Numbered from the stretch's first letter, positions 25,085 through 34,458 are shown. The stretch: 64,000 nucleotides of DNA from Ostreiculturibacter nitratireducens (GCF_032670585.1 NZ_JAVQHL010000002.1:1116001-1180000), one strand, 5' to 3'. Numbers and translations are program-made. The notes: generated by a model from the letters alone, not told the origin.

Positions 25085-27085
25085 ATGTTCAAGAAGATCC
25101 TGATCGCCAACCGCGGCGAAATCGCCTGCCGTGTCATCAAGACGGCCCGCAAGATGGGTATCGGGACGGTCGCCGTCTATTCCGACGCTGACCGCAACGC
25201 GCTGCATGTCCAGATGGCGGACGAGGCGGTCCATATCGGCCCGCCGCCCGCGAACCAGTCCTATATCGTCATCGACAAGATCATGGCCGCGATCCGCCAC
25301 ACCGGCGCGGAGGCGGTGCACCCCGGCTACGGCTTTCTTTCGGAGAACATGAAGTTCGCCGAAGCTCTCGAGAAGGAGGGCGTGACCTTTGTCGGCCCGC
25401 CGTCGCCGGCGATCGAGGCGATGGGCGACAAGATCACCTCGAAGAAGATCGCGATGGAAGCGGGCGTCAACACGGTGCCGGGCTACATGGGTCTCATCGC
25501 GGACGCCGAGGAGGCGGTGAAGATCAGCCGCGAGATCGGCTATCCCGTGATGATCAAGGCTTCCGCCGGCGGCGGCGGCAAGGGCATGCGGATCGCCTGG
25601 AACGACGAGGAGGCGGCCGAGGGCTTCCAGTCCTCGAAGAACGAGGCGGCGTCCTCCTTCGGCGACGACCGGATATTCATCGAGAAATTCGTGACACAGC
25701 CGCGTCACATTGAGATCCAGGTTCTGGCCGACAAGCATGGAAACTGCGTCTATCTGCACGAACGGGAATGCTCGATCCAGCGCAGGAACCAGAAGGTCAT
25801 CGAGGAGGCGCCCTCGCCTTTCCTCGACGAGGCCACGCGCAAGGCCATGGGCGAACAGGCATGCGCGCTGGCGCGCGCCGTCGGATACACCTCGGCGGGC
25901 ACTGTCGAGTTCATCGTGGACGGGCAGAAGAACTTCTACTTCCTCGAGATGAACACCCGCCTGCAGGTGGAGCACCCGGTTACGGAACTGATCACCGGCG
26001 TCGACCTGGTGGAGCAGATGATCCGCGTCGCGGCGGGCGAGAAGCTCCCGTTCGCGCAGAAGGACCTGAAGATCAACGGTTGGGCGATCGAAAGCCGGCT
26101 CTACGCCGAGGACCCCTATCGCGGCTTCCTTCCCTCGATCGGCCGGCTCTCCCGGTACCGCCCGCCGGCGGAGGCGGCCGACACGCGCGGCGTCGTGCGC
26201 AACGACACGGGCGTCTACGAGGGCGGCGAGATCTCCATGTACTATGATCCGATGATCGCGAAGCTCTGCACCTGGGCTCCGACGCGGGCGCAGTCCATCG
26301 AGGGCATGCGCCAGGCACTCGACGAGTTCGAGGTGGAGGGCATCGGCCACAATCTTCCCTTCCTCTCCGCGGTGATGGATCATCCCCGCTTCGTCGAGGG
26401 GGCGATGACCACGGCCTTCATCGCCGAGGAATATCCCGAGGGCTTCGCGGGCGTCGAACTGGGCGAGGACATCCTTCGCCGGGTCGCCGCCTCCGCCGCC
26501 GCGATGCACCGCGTGGCCGAAATCCGCCGCGCCCGCATCTCGGGGCGGATGGACAACCACGAAAGGCATGTCGGCGAGGATTGGGTCGTATCGCTGCAGG
26601 GGCAGAGCTTCCCCCTGACCATCGAGGCCGACCGCGAGGGTGCCACCGTCCGCTTTGGGGACGGCGGCGAATACCGCGTGTCGTCCGACTGGGTTCCGGG
26701 GCAGAGCCTCGCGCGGCTAGACGTGAACGGAACGCGCGTCGTGCTCAAGGTGGGCAAGATCCCCTCGGGCTTCCGGCTTCGCATCCGCGGCGCCGACCTC
26801 AAGGTCCACGTCCGCACGCCGCGTCAGGCAGAACTCGCTGGCCTCATGCCCGAGAAGCTGCCGCCGGACACCTCGCGTTTCCTACTCTGCCCGATGCCGG
26901 GCCTCATCGTTCGCATCAACGTGGAAGAGGGGCAGGAGGTGCAGGAGGGCCAGGCACTGTGCACGGTCGAGGCGATGAAGATGGAAAACATCCTGCGCGC
27001 GGAGAAGAAAGCCGTCGTTCGGCGCATCGCCGCGATCGCGGGCCAGAGCCTCAAGGTCGACGACGTGATCATGGAGTTCGAATAA
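25085..27085 (+). CDS. pccA: Propionyl-CoA carboxylase alpha subunit (biotin carboxylase/BCCP) PccA
   Basis: A 666-residue biotin-dependent subunit. The N-terminal biotin carboxylase (MFKKILIANRGEIACRVI to about residue 450) has the ATP-grasp glycine loop KASAGGGGKGMR and EMNTRLQVEHPVTE. A linking BT-type domain follows, and the C-terminal BCCP holds the biotinyl Lys in VEAMKMEN (about residue 632). It charges biotin with bicarbonate for PccB. AAGGGGACAGC precedes the ATG. The sulfotransferase-like gene starts 16 bases after its stop, suggesting cotranscription of the membrane block with pccA. Confidence 0.95.
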   Translation: MFKKILIANRGEIACRVIKTARKMGIGTVAVYSDADRNALHVQMADEAVHIGPPPANQSYIVIDKIMAAIRHTGAEAVHPGYGFLSENMKFAEALEKEGVTFVGPPSPAIEAMGDKITSKKIAMEAGVNTVPGYMGLIADAEEAVKISREIGYPVMIKASAGGGGKGMRIAWNDEEAAEGFQSSKNEAASSFGDDRIFIEKFVTQPRHIEIQVLADKHGNCVYLHERECSIQRRNQKVIEEAPSPFLDEATRKAMGEQACALARAVGYTSAGTVEFIVDGQKNFYFLEMNTRLQVEHPVTELITGVDLVEQMIRVAAGEKLPFAQKDLKINGWAIESRLYAEDPYRGFLPSIGRLSRYRPPAEAADTRGVVRNDTGVYEGGEISMYYDPMIAKLCTWAPTRAQSIEGMRQALDEFEVEGIGHNLPFLSAVMDHPRFVEGAMTTAFIAEEYPEGFAGVELGEDILRRVAASAAAMHRVAEIRRARISGRMDNHERHVGEDWVVSLQGQSFPLTIEADREGATVRFGDGGEYRVSSDWVPGQSLARLDVNGTRVVLKVGKIPSGFRLRIRGADLKVHVRTPRQAELAGLMPEKLPPDTSRFLLCPMPGLIVRINVEEGQEVQEGQALCTVEAMKMENILRAEKKAVVRRIAAIAGQSLKVDDVIMEFE

Positions 27086-27101
27086 GCGGAGAGACGACGG
27101 T

Positions 27102-28028
27102 TTGGATCTGATCCTCCATCTTGGCGCGCATCGCACGGGGTCGACCGCCCTGATCCGCTGCCTGATGCGCGGCGAGCGGATGCTCGCCGCCGAGGGTCTG
27201 TCGATCTGGCCGCACAAGACACAGCGCGCGCTGAAAGGGCTCGCCTCGACGCCGCTTCTCTACGCCCTCTCGCTCATGGACGATGCGGGCGCGGGAAAGC
27301 GGCTCGACCGGATCAGGGCCGAGGTCGCGCGCCGCTTCGCCTCGGCGGAGGAGGCCGGGGCGAAGCGCCTTCTCCTGTCCGAGGAGAACATGCTCGGACC
27401 AATGCGCGAATGCCTGATGGAGGCGTCTCTCTATCCGGTCGTCGCCGACCGGCTGACCGCCTATGCATCGGTCCTCCCTTTCGAACCTCGACGGATCGGC
27501 CTCGCTCTGCGCGGCTACGCGGGTTATTGGCTTTCGTCCTACGTCTACGTCCTTCGACGCCACCCGTTACCGCGGTTTTCCGACCTCGCGCCGGCCCTGG
27601 CGGCGGCACCCCGCGGCTGGGTGGACGTGGTCGGGGATATAATGACTGTCTTCCCCAAGGCCGAAATCCTGTTATGGCGGCAGGAAGACCTCGAAGACGA
27701 CATGCCCGGAATCGCGGCGGCGCTTCTCGGCCGCGCGACGACGGAGGGCCTCCACCCAATCGCGCGCCGCATCAACACCGCGGGCGACGGGGCCGATTGC
27801 GAGTTGATCCACCGGATCCGCGAAGGTGAACCCGGCATCTCCCCCGAAGCGCTCAAGGAGCGCCTGGAGGCACTGCGCGGGACGGTTCCGGCGGCACCGC
27901 CGCGGTTCTCCTCCAGCGAGTCGACGGCGATGGAGGCGCGATATCGCGACGACCTCGCCCGGATAGCCGCGCTGAGCGGGCGTGTCCGGCTCCTCGAAAA
28001 GGGGAGGGTGGAATGCGCGCCGGGGTGA
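27102..28028 (+). CDS. Sulfotransferase-like P-loop protein, copy A
   Basis: A 308-residue soluble protein starting with TTG at 27102, supported by GGAGAG nine bases upstream and by alignment to the paralogue at 33535-34458. The N-terminus ILHLGAHRTGSTALI is a P-loop of the type that binds the 5'-phosphosulfate of PAPS in bacterial sulfotransferases. Further shared blocks are LSEENMLGPMRECLMEASLYP (about residue 95), LALRGYAGYWLSS and RGWVDV. The catalytic residue is uncertain. Its last 16 bases overlap the first GT-C-like gene. Its neighbours suggest it modifies a surface glycan or lipid, but that is inference; it may be an inactive or divergent member. Confidence 0.6.
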   Translation: MDLILHLGAHRTGSTALIRCLMRGERMLAAEGLSIWPHKTQRALKGLASTPLLYALSLMDDAGAGKRLDRIRAEVARRFASAEEAGAKRLLLSEENMLGPMRECLMEASLYPVVADRLTAYASVLPFEPRRIGLALRGYAGYWLSSYVYVLRRHPLPRFSDLAPALAAAPRGWVDVVGDIMTVFPKAEILLWRQEDLEDDMPGIAAALLGRATTEGLHPIARRINTAGDGADCELIHRIREGEPGISPEALKERLEALRGTVPAAPPRFSSSESTAMEARYRDDLARIAALSGRVRLLEKGRVECAPG

Positions 28029-29590
28029 GGATCCCCAGCCTGCCTGCGCTGTCGATCCTGGCCACTCTGGCGGGCTTCCTGCTGCTGCAGATCGTGTCCC
28101 TGATCTCGACGCGCGGAGTGTTCGAATATCCGCTCGACGACGTCTATATCCACCTCTCAATGGCCGAGCAGATCGCAAAGGGCGGTTACGGAATCAATAC
28201 GGGTGAATATGCCTCGGCCGCCTCCTCGCCGCTCTACCCCTACCTGCTGACCCCGTTCGCCGGAACCGAGGCGCAGCGTTTCCTGCCGCTTCTCTGGAAC
28301 ACTTTCGCCCTGATCCTCGCCGCATGGATTTGGGGGCGTACGCTCGAACTTTCGGGGTATGCGCTCGACGACCGGCCCTCGTGGCCGGGCCTCGTGCTCG
28401 CGGCGCTCGGCCTTCTCGCGGTCAACGCCCCCAGCCTTGCCTTCATGGGGATGGAACACACGCTCCACCTCGCGGCCAGCCTCGCGATCCTCATGGGCCT
28501 CGTTCGCTTCGTGACCGAGGGCCAGATCGGTCCTGCGCTTGTCGTTGGTGTCTTTCTATCCCCCGCGCTCCGGCTGGAGGGCCTCGCGTTCGCGCTTTCG
28601 GCGGCCGGCGTGGTCTTCTTTCTGGGGCGCCGGCGGGCGGGCATTCTCCTTGTTTTTCTTGCGCTGATCCCGGCGGTGGTCTTTTCGGCCTACCTCGTAT
28701 CGATCGGACTCAGTCCGGTGTCGAATTCGATCGAGGCGAAGCTGGGCCTTCAGATTCAAACGGACGCCGACGCGGTGACCCGCGTATTGGCTTGGATCCG
28801 GATCAACCTGGCCGAGGTGCCTGGCCAGATACTGCTTGCACTCTCGGTCCTGGCGTTCATCGTCGCCCCGCTTGTGGGACGGGGCGAACGCTATGGCGCG
28901 GGGCTTCGCCTGATCGCCTACGCCCTTGCGTTGTCCGGCCTTGCCCAGCTCGCCGGCGGCCGTGTCGGCTGGCCGTTCCGCTACGAGGTCTACATTCTCG
29001 CCACCCTGGCGCTGGGTATTGCAGCCATCATCGGTCTTTCGGAAACGCGGGCTTTCCCGCGCATCCTTGCCGGAGCCGCGCTCGCGCTCCTCCTGGTCGC
29101 AAGCGGCGGCTTCTACGGCGACCAGGCGGCCCGCAATGGTCGCTGGGCTCCGCTGGCGATCCATCTTCAGCAGGCGCAGATGGCCCGCTTCGCGCAGGAC
29201 TATGTCGGCGGGCCGGTGGCGGTGAACGACATTGGCCGCGTCTCCTGGGGCAACCCGGACTACGTGCTCGACCTCTTCGGCCTCGCCTCGGACGAGGCTC
29301 TGGAGATGGGGTTTTCGGGGACTGATCCGCGTTGGGCGGGCACGCTGGCGAGCGGAGCCGGCGTTCGATTCGCGATGATTTACGACAAATGGTTCGGCGA
29401 TGTCGTGGGCGAGGATTGGGTTCGGCTCGGCAAGCTCGAACTCATGAACCGTCGCGGCATTCTCGGTGACTGGGAGGTGAGTTTCTACGCCACGGAGCCC
29501 GTGCTCGTGCCCGAGTTGACGGCGGCGCTCCACGCATTCGTGCCGACACTGCCCGACGGCGTGGTCTTCCACTTCGAGGGAGAGGCGTGA
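28013..29590 (+). CDS. GT-C-like polytopic membrane protein, copy 1
   Basis: A 525-residue inner-membrane protein with about ten helices and a soluble C-terminal domain of some 140 residues. The first extracytoplasmic loop has FEYPLDDVYIHLSMAEQI and a SAASSPLYPYLL segment, resembling the Asp-Asp motif of GT-C polyprenyl-phosphate-sugar glycosyltransferases (AftB-like). GMEHTLHLAA follows, with a candidate catalytic Glu. The C-terminal block includes NDIGRVSWGNPDYVLDL and LPDGVVFHFEG. Two tandem paralogues follow, the first starting about 70 bases after this stop. Donor and acceptor are unknown; it would act on the periplasmic face. Confidence 0.65.
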   Translation: MRAGVRIPSLPALSILATLAGFLLLQIVSLISTRGVFEYPLDDVYIHLSMAEQIAKGGYGINTGEYASAASSPLYPYLLTPFAGTEAQRFLPLLWNTFALILAAWIWGRTLELSGYALDDRPSWPGLVLAALGLLAVNAPSLAFMGMEHTLHLAASLAILMGLVRFVTEGQIGPALVVGVFLSPALRLEGLAFALSAAGVVFFLGRRRAGILLVFLALIPAVVFSAYLVSIGLSPVSNSIEAKLGLQIQTDADAVTRVLAWIRINLAEVPGQILLALSVLAFIVAPLVGRGERYGAGLRLIAYALALSGLAQLAGGRVGWPFRYEVYILATLALGIAAIIGLSETRAFPRILAGAALALLLVASGGFYGDQAARNGRWAPLAIHLQQAQMARFAQDYVGGPVAVNDIGRVSWGNPDYVLDLFGLASDEALEMGFSGTDPRWAGTLASGAGVRFAMIYDKWFGDVVGEDWVRLGKLELMNRRGILGDWEVSFYATEPVLVPELTAALHAFVPTLPDGVVFHFEGEA

Positions 29591-29658
29591 TGAGGGGGGA
29601 GGGACTTCGTCGCGGACGGTGGCAACAAAGGGCATCGGGAGCCGGTGGGAGCGGCCAG

Positions 29659-31344
29659 ATGGCGGATATGACGATGGGCAGAACCGGAACGCAGGGCGCC
29701 TCGGTCAGCCTGCCGCTCATCGCGGTGGCGGCGGCACTCCTCGCCTTCCTGGGGATGGAGGTAACGGCTTTCGTCTCTACCGGCGGTCATTTCGAGTACC
29801 CGCTGGATGATGTCTACATCCATCTTTCGATCGCCGAGCAGATCACGCTTGGCGGCTACGGGATCAACACGGGCGAATATGCCTCGGCGGCATCGTCGCC
29901 GCTTTATCCGTTCCTCCTCACGCCCTTCGCCGGGACCGAGGCGCAGCGTTTCCTGCCGCTTCTCTGGAACACGCTCGCGCTGATCCTCGCCGCCTTTCTC
30001 TGGGGACGGACGCTCGTGCTCTCCGGGTACGACCGGATGACGCGGATCTGGCCCGGCATCTTGCTCGCGGCGCTGGGGCCGCTGGCGGTGAATGCCTACG
30101 GTCTCGCCTATGCGGGGATGGCGCACACGCTGCATCTCGCGGCGGCACTGGCGATCATCTGTGGCCTCACCCGCTTCGTGGTCGAGGGGCGGATCGGCGC
30201 GGCGCTCGTTCTCGGGGTCCTCCTCTCCCCGGCTTTCCGGCTCGAGGGGCTCGCGCTCGCGCTCTCTGCGGCGGGCATGGTCGCGTTGCTCGGCCGATGG
30301 CGGGCGGGCCTCCTGCTGGGATTCGCAGCGCTGCTCCCGGTGGCTACCTTCGCGGGTTTTCTTGTCGCGCTGGGCCTCGAGCCGCTGCCGAATTCCGTGG
30401 CCGCGAAGCTTGCGGTGGCCGCCGGTGAAGATTACGGCCTCTCGACGCGCATCGTCGCCACGCTGATGCTGAACCTGGAAAAGCTCCAGGGCTGGGTCGT
30501 CCTCGGTCTCTCTATTCTGTCGATTGCCGCCGCGCCGATCCTCGGTCGCGAGGGGCGGGCCGATCTGCGGCTGTACTGCTACGTGATCGGCTTTTCCGGG
30601 CTCGCGCACATGGGCCTTGGCCACGTGGGCTGGCTGAACCGCTACGAGATCTACATCTTCGCCGCGCTGGTTCTCGGGCTCGCCGCGATCCTCGGGCTGG
30701 CCGGGCAAGGCAGCGGCGTGTCGTCGCGCGGAAGGGCGGCCATTGCGCTTCCTCTGGCCGTAATGACGGCACTGGCCGGCGGGTTCTATGCACATGATGC
30801 GGCAACGAGGGTCGTATGGGCGCCGCAACTGTTGTGGCAGTTGCACGCGCAGATGGCGCGCTTCACGCGGGAATACGTCGAGGCGCCCGTTGCCGTGAAT
30901 GACATCGGGCACGTCAGCTGGCGCAACCCGAACTACGTCCTCGACCTCTGGGGTCTTGCCTCCGACGAGGCGAGACATCTTCGCCTGGAAGGCGAAGACC
31001 CGCGCTGGGCGGGAACGCTGGCGGCGCGGGCGGAGGTCGGGCTGGCGATGGTTCTGGACAGCTGGATCGGACAGCACACCGGCGAAGACTGGGTCCGGCT
31101 GGGCGAGCTTGCGGTCGCGACAGAGCCGTCCCGCCTCGGGGACTGGTCGATATCTTTCTACGCAACCTCGCCCGACGAGGTTCCCGCGCTTCTCGAGGCT
31201 CTCGAGCGGTTCCGGCCGACTTTGCCCGAAGGCGTGGAATTCCGGTACGAAGGAGAGGTGAAACTGGACGAGGCAGGGCTTGGGTCGACACGACGGCTCG
31301 CATGGCTCGGCGCTCTCGAAAAAGAAACTGGAGCAGGCAGATGA
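29659..31344 (+). CDS. GT-C-like polytopic membrane protein, copy 2
   Basis: A 561-residue paralogue of its two neighbours. I chose the ATG at 29659 (MADMTMGRTG) because copy 3 starts with nearly the same peptide; a GTG at 29587 overlapping the previous stop is an alternative. It has the first-loop motif FEYPLDDVYIHLSIAEQI and ASAASSPLYPFLLTPFAG. In the GMEHTLHLAA block the Glu is replaced by Ala (GMAHTLHLAA, codon at 30121-30123). The C-terminus extends about 30 residues past the FxYEGE ending shared with the others. It is closest to copy 3 at DNA level, indicating recent duplication. Confidence 0.65.
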   Translation: MADMTMGRTGTQGASVSLPLIAVAAALLAFLGMEVTAFVSTGGHFEYPLDDVYIHLSIAEQITLGGYGINTGEYASAASSPLYPFLLTPFAGTEAQRFLPLLWNTLALILAAFLWGRTLVLSGYDRMTRIWPGILLAALGPLAVNAYGLAYAGMAHTLHLAAALAIICGLTRFVVEGRIGAALVLGVLLSPAFRLEGLALALSAAGMVALLGRWRAGLLLGFAALLPVATFAGFLVALGLEPLPNSVAAKLAVAAGEDYGLSTRIVATLMLNLEKLQGWVVLGLSILSIAAAPILGREGRADLRLYCYVIGFSGLAHMGLGHVGWLNRYEIYIFAALVLGLAAILGLAGQGSGVSSRGRAAIALPLAVMTALAGGFYAHDAATRVVWAPQLLWQLHAQMARFTREYVEAPVAVNDIGHVSWRNPNYVLDLWGLASDEARHLRLEGEDPRWAGTLAARAEVGLAMVLDSWIGQHTGEDWVRLGELAVATEPSRLGDWSISFYATSPDEVPALLEALERFRPTLPEGVEFRYEGEVKLDEAGLGSTRRLAWLGALEKETGAGR

Positions 31345-32936
31345 CAGAAATGACGATGGGCAGCACCGGCACGCGGGGGACTTCGGTCAGCCTGCCGCTC
31401 ATCGCGGTGGCGGCGGCGCTTCTCGCTTTCCTGGGGATGGAGGTAACGGCCTTTCTTTCGACCGGCGGATATTTCGAATACCCGTTGGACGACGTCTACA
31501 TCCATCTTTCGATGGCCGAGGAAATCGCGCGCGGCGGGTACGGTATCAATGAAGGCGAATTCGCCTCGGCCGCGTCTTCGCCGCTCTATCCGTTCCTGCT
31601 CACGCCCTTCGCGGGGACCGAAGCGCACCGTTTCCTGCCCGTCGCCTGGAACGCGGTCGGGCTGATCCTCGCCGCCTTCCTCTGGGGCCGGACGCTTGCG
31701 CTCGCGGGGTATGGCCGGATGACGCAGGCATGGCCCGGGATCGCGCTCGCGGCGCTGGGGCCCCTGGCGGTCAACGCCTACGGCCTTGCCTATACGGGGA
31801 TGGAGCATACGCTGCACCTCGCCGCGACGCTGGCGATCGTCTGCGGCCTCACCCGCTTCGTGATCGAGGGGCGGATCGGCCCCGCGCTCCTACTCGGGGT
31901 CTTCTTCTCCCCGGCGTTCCGGCTCGAGGGGCTCGCGCTCGCGCTGTCGGCGGCGGGCATGGTCGCGGTGCTGGGCCGCTGGCGGGCGGGCTTCCTCCTC
32001 GGGTTCGCGGCGCTGATCCCGGCTCTGGCTTTCGTGGGTTTTCTGCTCTCGCTGGGCCTCGACCCGCTGCCGAACTCCGTCAATGCGAAGCTCGCACTTC
32101 CCGGGACGGAGGAATATGGCCTGCCCGCGCGCTTTCTGGCGACGATGCTACTCAACCTGACCGAGTTCCCGGGCTGGATCATCCTCGGGCTGTCGCTCCT
32201 TTCGCTCGCCTCCGCGCCGCTCCTCGGTGCCGGGGGGCGGAACGACCTGAGGCTCTTCTGCTATGCGATCGGCTTTTCCGGGCTCGCGCATATGGGGCTC
32301 GGCCTCGTCGGCTGGCTCAACCGGTACGAGATCTACATTCTCGGCGCGCTGGTCCTTGGCCTTGCCGCGATCCTCGGGCTTGCCGGGGCGAACGCGCGTG
32401 GTTGCCGACCGATTGCGGCCATCTTTGCCGTCCTCACCCTCGCGGGCGGCAGCTACTACCTCGTGACGGCTCTCCAGAGCGGGCGCTGGGCATCTCTGGG
32501 CATCCATCTGCAGCAGGGCCAGATGGCGCGTTTCGCGCAGGATTTCGCCCACCGTCCCGTGGCCGTGAACGATATCGGTCGGGTGGCCTGGGGCAATCCG
32601 CACTATGTCCTCGATCTCTGGGGGCTGGCCTCTGACGAGGCGCGTCAACTGCGCCTGACCGGAGACGACCCGCGCTGGGTTGGGACGCTTGCCGCCGAAC
32701 ATGGCGTAGGTGTCGCGATGGTCTACGACAGCTGGGTCGGCGATTATGTCGGCGAGGATTGGGTGAAGCTCGGCTCGCTCGACCTCAGGATCCCGCGCGC
32801 GGTTCTCGGGGGCTGGGTCGTGACCTTCTACGCCACAAGCCCCGAACTCGTTCCGGAACTGACCGAGGCGCTCCGCGAATTCGCGCCGACGCTGCCTGAC
32901 CGTTCCGTCTTCACGTTCGCGGAGCCGCGCGGATGA
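31341..32936 (+). CDS. GT-C-like polytopic membrane protein, copy 3
   Basis: A 531-residue paralogue beginning MTEMTMGSTGTRG; its ATG overlaps the stop of copy 2 (ATGA) and has GGAG seven bases upstream. The first loop carries FEYPLDDVYIHLSMAEEI, then SAASSPLYPFLLTPFAG and GMEHTLHLAATLAI with the Glu retained. About ten helices are followed by a C-terminal soluble domain with NDIGRVAWGNPHYVLDLWG and TLPDRSVFTFAEPRG. The family resembles GT-C glycosyltransferases that use lipid-linked sugars. Its stop lies four bases before that of a convergent DUF4174 gene. Confidence 0.65.
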   Translation: MTEMTMGSTGTRGTSVSLPLIAVAAALLAFLGMEVTAFLSTGGYFEYPLDDVYIHLSMAEEIARGGYGINEGEFASAASSPLYPFLLTPFAGTEAHRFLPVAWNAVGLILAAFLWGRTLALAGYGRMTQAWPGIALAALGPLAVNAYGLAYTGMEHTLHLAATLAIVCGLTRFVIEGRIGPALLLGVFFSPAFRLEGLALALSAAGMVAVLGRWRAGFLLGFAALIPALAFVGFLLSLGLDPLPNSVNAKLALPGTEEYGLPARFLATMLLNLTEFPGWIILGLSLLSLASAPLLGAGGRNDLRLFCYAIGFSGLAHMGLGLVGWLNRYEIYILGALVLGLAAILGLAGANARGCRPIAAIFAVLTLAGGSYYLVTALQSGRWASLGIHLQQGQMARFAQDFAHRPVAVNDIGRVAWGNPHYVLDLWGLASDEARQLRLTGDDPRWVGTLAAEHGVGVAMVYDSWVGDYVGEDWVKLGSLDLRIPRAVLGGWVVTFYATSPELVPELTEALREFAPTLPDRSVFTFAEPRG

Positions 32937-32940
32937 CCCG

Positions 32941-33420
32941 TCACTGCAAGCCGGAGCGTTTCAGCCTGATCTCCTCCTGTCGGAGGGGCAGCTTGTCGAT
33001 CGCACGGGACAATTCGCGCACGTCCCAGGGGAACGGCTTCCTCAGGACCACGACCCCGTCCTTGCTGATGAGGACGAGCTGGAACCCCCGCGGGCGCAAC
33101 TTCTGGCGAACGGAGGACATCGCGGCCGGGTCGGTGTCGGTGATGACCACGACGTCGCGCTCCTCCATCTCGGGCCAGCGGGCCTCGAAATTGCGCATCT
33201 GCTCGCCGAAGGCGGGGTCGAATTCGCTCTGCGCGAAGACGACGACGACGCGGTTGCGCCACAGGAAATCGTCGAGGTTCACGCCGTCTGCGACTATGGG
33301 CTGGAAACCTGCCGGCTGCTCTTCCGCAGCCGGGTCCGCCGGGGCGTCGGCTCCGGCTTCCTGTGCGATGGCGGCAAAGGGCCATAAAGCCAGTGCCGCG
33401 AACAACATGAACCTTGTCAT
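32941..33420 (-). CDS. DUF4174-domain exported protein
   Basis: A 159-residue protein with a signal peptide (MTRFMLFAALALWPFAAIAQ, cleaved after AIA) and a DUF4174 domain, thioredoxin-like in overall pattern: LDDFLWRNRVVVVFAQSEFD, RDVVVITDTDPAA and FQLVLISKDGVVVLRK. No CxxC is present, so it is not a redox thioredoxin. Periplasmic; function unknown. The ATG at 33420 has GGGAGG before it; a long upstream frame is a shadow of the gene on the other strand. In related genomes, to my recollection, this family sits near methylmalonyl-CoA mutase, suggesting it is part of the ancestral locus. Confidence 0.85.
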   Translation of the reverse strand: MTRFMLFAALALWPFAAIAQEAGADAPADPAAEEQPAGFQPIVADGVNLDDFLWRNRVVVVFAQSEFDPAFGEQMRNFEARWPEMEERDVVVITDTDPAAMSSVRQKLRPRGFQLVLISKDGVVVLRKPFPWDVRELSRAIDKLPLRQEEIRLKRSGLQ

Positions 33421-33534
33421 CGTCCTCCCTTTCGATCCCGATATAGGACAGCGGCGGGCCGGGGCCAAACAGCAAAAGCCCGGAATCGCGGAGAAATCAC
33501 TCCGGGTTGCCGCGACCGATCGACCGGGGGGGAG

Positions 33535-34458
33535 GTGACCCCGGTGGAGATCATCCTCCATATCGGCGCGCATCGCACCGGCACCTCGTCGCTCCAGCAC
33601 TGGATGGCGGCCAACGCCGGACCGCTTGCGGCGGCGGGCACGGCGGTCTGGGGGCCGAAACGCACGCGCGTCGGGCTCTTCGAGGGGCTCATCAAGAACC
33701 CGGCCAAGGTCACCCGCGATGTGGAGAGGGCGGCCGATCTGTCGGCGGCGCGGATCGCGGAAGAGATCCGGCTGCTGGAGGCTTCCGGCATGACCCGCCT
33801 CATCGTGTCCGAGGAGAACATGCCCGGCTCGATCCGCAACAACCTCCTCACGGCGAGCCTCTATCCCGACGCCGCGCCGCGCCTCGTCCGCATCGCCGAG
33901 GCGTTCGGTGGACGCGTGACCCGCGTGGCCCTGTCGATCCGTGGGTACGGGGACTGGTGGTCCTCTACCCTCGCATTTGCGGTCGGTCGCGGCGGCGCGA
34001 TGCCCGACGCGAGCAGACTGCAGGCGCTTTTGCGCAATCGGCACGGCTGGACCGACGTCGCCCGCGCCACGCGCAGGGCCTTCCCCGAGGCGACACTCAC
34101 GGTCTGGCCCTTCGAGAGCCTCGGCGGCTACGCCACTCGCCAGTTCCACGCGCTCACGGAAGGCGCGCCGCTGCCCTCCGGCGTCTCCCCCGACCTCGCG
34201 CCGCGCAACGCCTCGCCCGACCGGCCGACGCTTCGCCGCCGCCTTGCGCGGCGCGGAGAGCCGGGGGCTGCGGCCGCCATCGGGGCGGGCGAAGGGCGCT
34301 GGATGCCCTTTTCGGAATCCGAGCGCGCGACGCTCGGCCAACACTATGCCGAAGATCTGGCCTGGTTCCGTTCTGGAACCCTGCCGGGAATGAGTTTCAT
34401 CGAAAGTGAAGTTACCGGGAGCATGGGCGCAGCCCCTTGCGGCATGACCGGAGAGTAG
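33535..34458 (+). CDS. Sulfotransferase-like P-loop protein, copy B
   Basis: A 307-residue paralogue of the protein at 27102-28028. It starts with GTG at 33535 behind GGGGGAGG. Shared blocks are ILHIGAHRTGTSSLQ (P-loop for a 5'-phosphosulfate-like ligand), VSEENMPGSIRNNLLTASLYP, LSIRGYGDWWSS and HGWTDV followed by FPEATLTVWPFESL. It ends 13 bases before scpA. Which acceptor it would sulfate is unknown. The two copies bracket the GT-C-like array, which suggests joint inheritance. It could equally be a glycan-binding or non-catalytic family member. Confidence 0.6.
   Translation: MTPVEIILHIGAHRTGTSSLQHWMAANAGPLAAAGTAVWGPKRTRVGLFEGLIKNPAKVTRDVERAADLSAARIAEEIRLLEASGMTRLIVSEENMPGSIRNNLLTASLYPDAAPRLVRIAEAFGGRVTRVALSIRGYGDWWSSTLAFAVGRGGAMPDASRLQALLRNRHGWTDVARATRRAFPEATLTVWPFESLGGYATRQFHALTEGAPLPSGVSPDLAPRNASPDRPTLRRRLARRGEPGAAAAIGAGEGRWMPFSESERATLGQHYAEDLAWFRSGTLPGMSFIESEVTGSMGAAPCGMTGE

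Larger units (their letters stand above)
28013..32936 (+). repeat. Tandem array of three paralogous membrane-protein genes
   Basis: Three head-to-tail copies of the same gene family. Copies 2 and 3 are the most alike: the stretches around 29694-29790 and 31376-31472 differ at only scattered bases. Copy 1 shares protein motifs throughout but diverges at the N-terminus. The array points to local duplication, possibly to give different acceptor or donor specificities. Confidence 0.8.

Noticed and set aside
24995..26569. Leftward open frame of over 500 codons opposite pccA
   Set aside because: Antisense to the clearly coding biotin carboxylase domain; no motif, and low-complexity composition.
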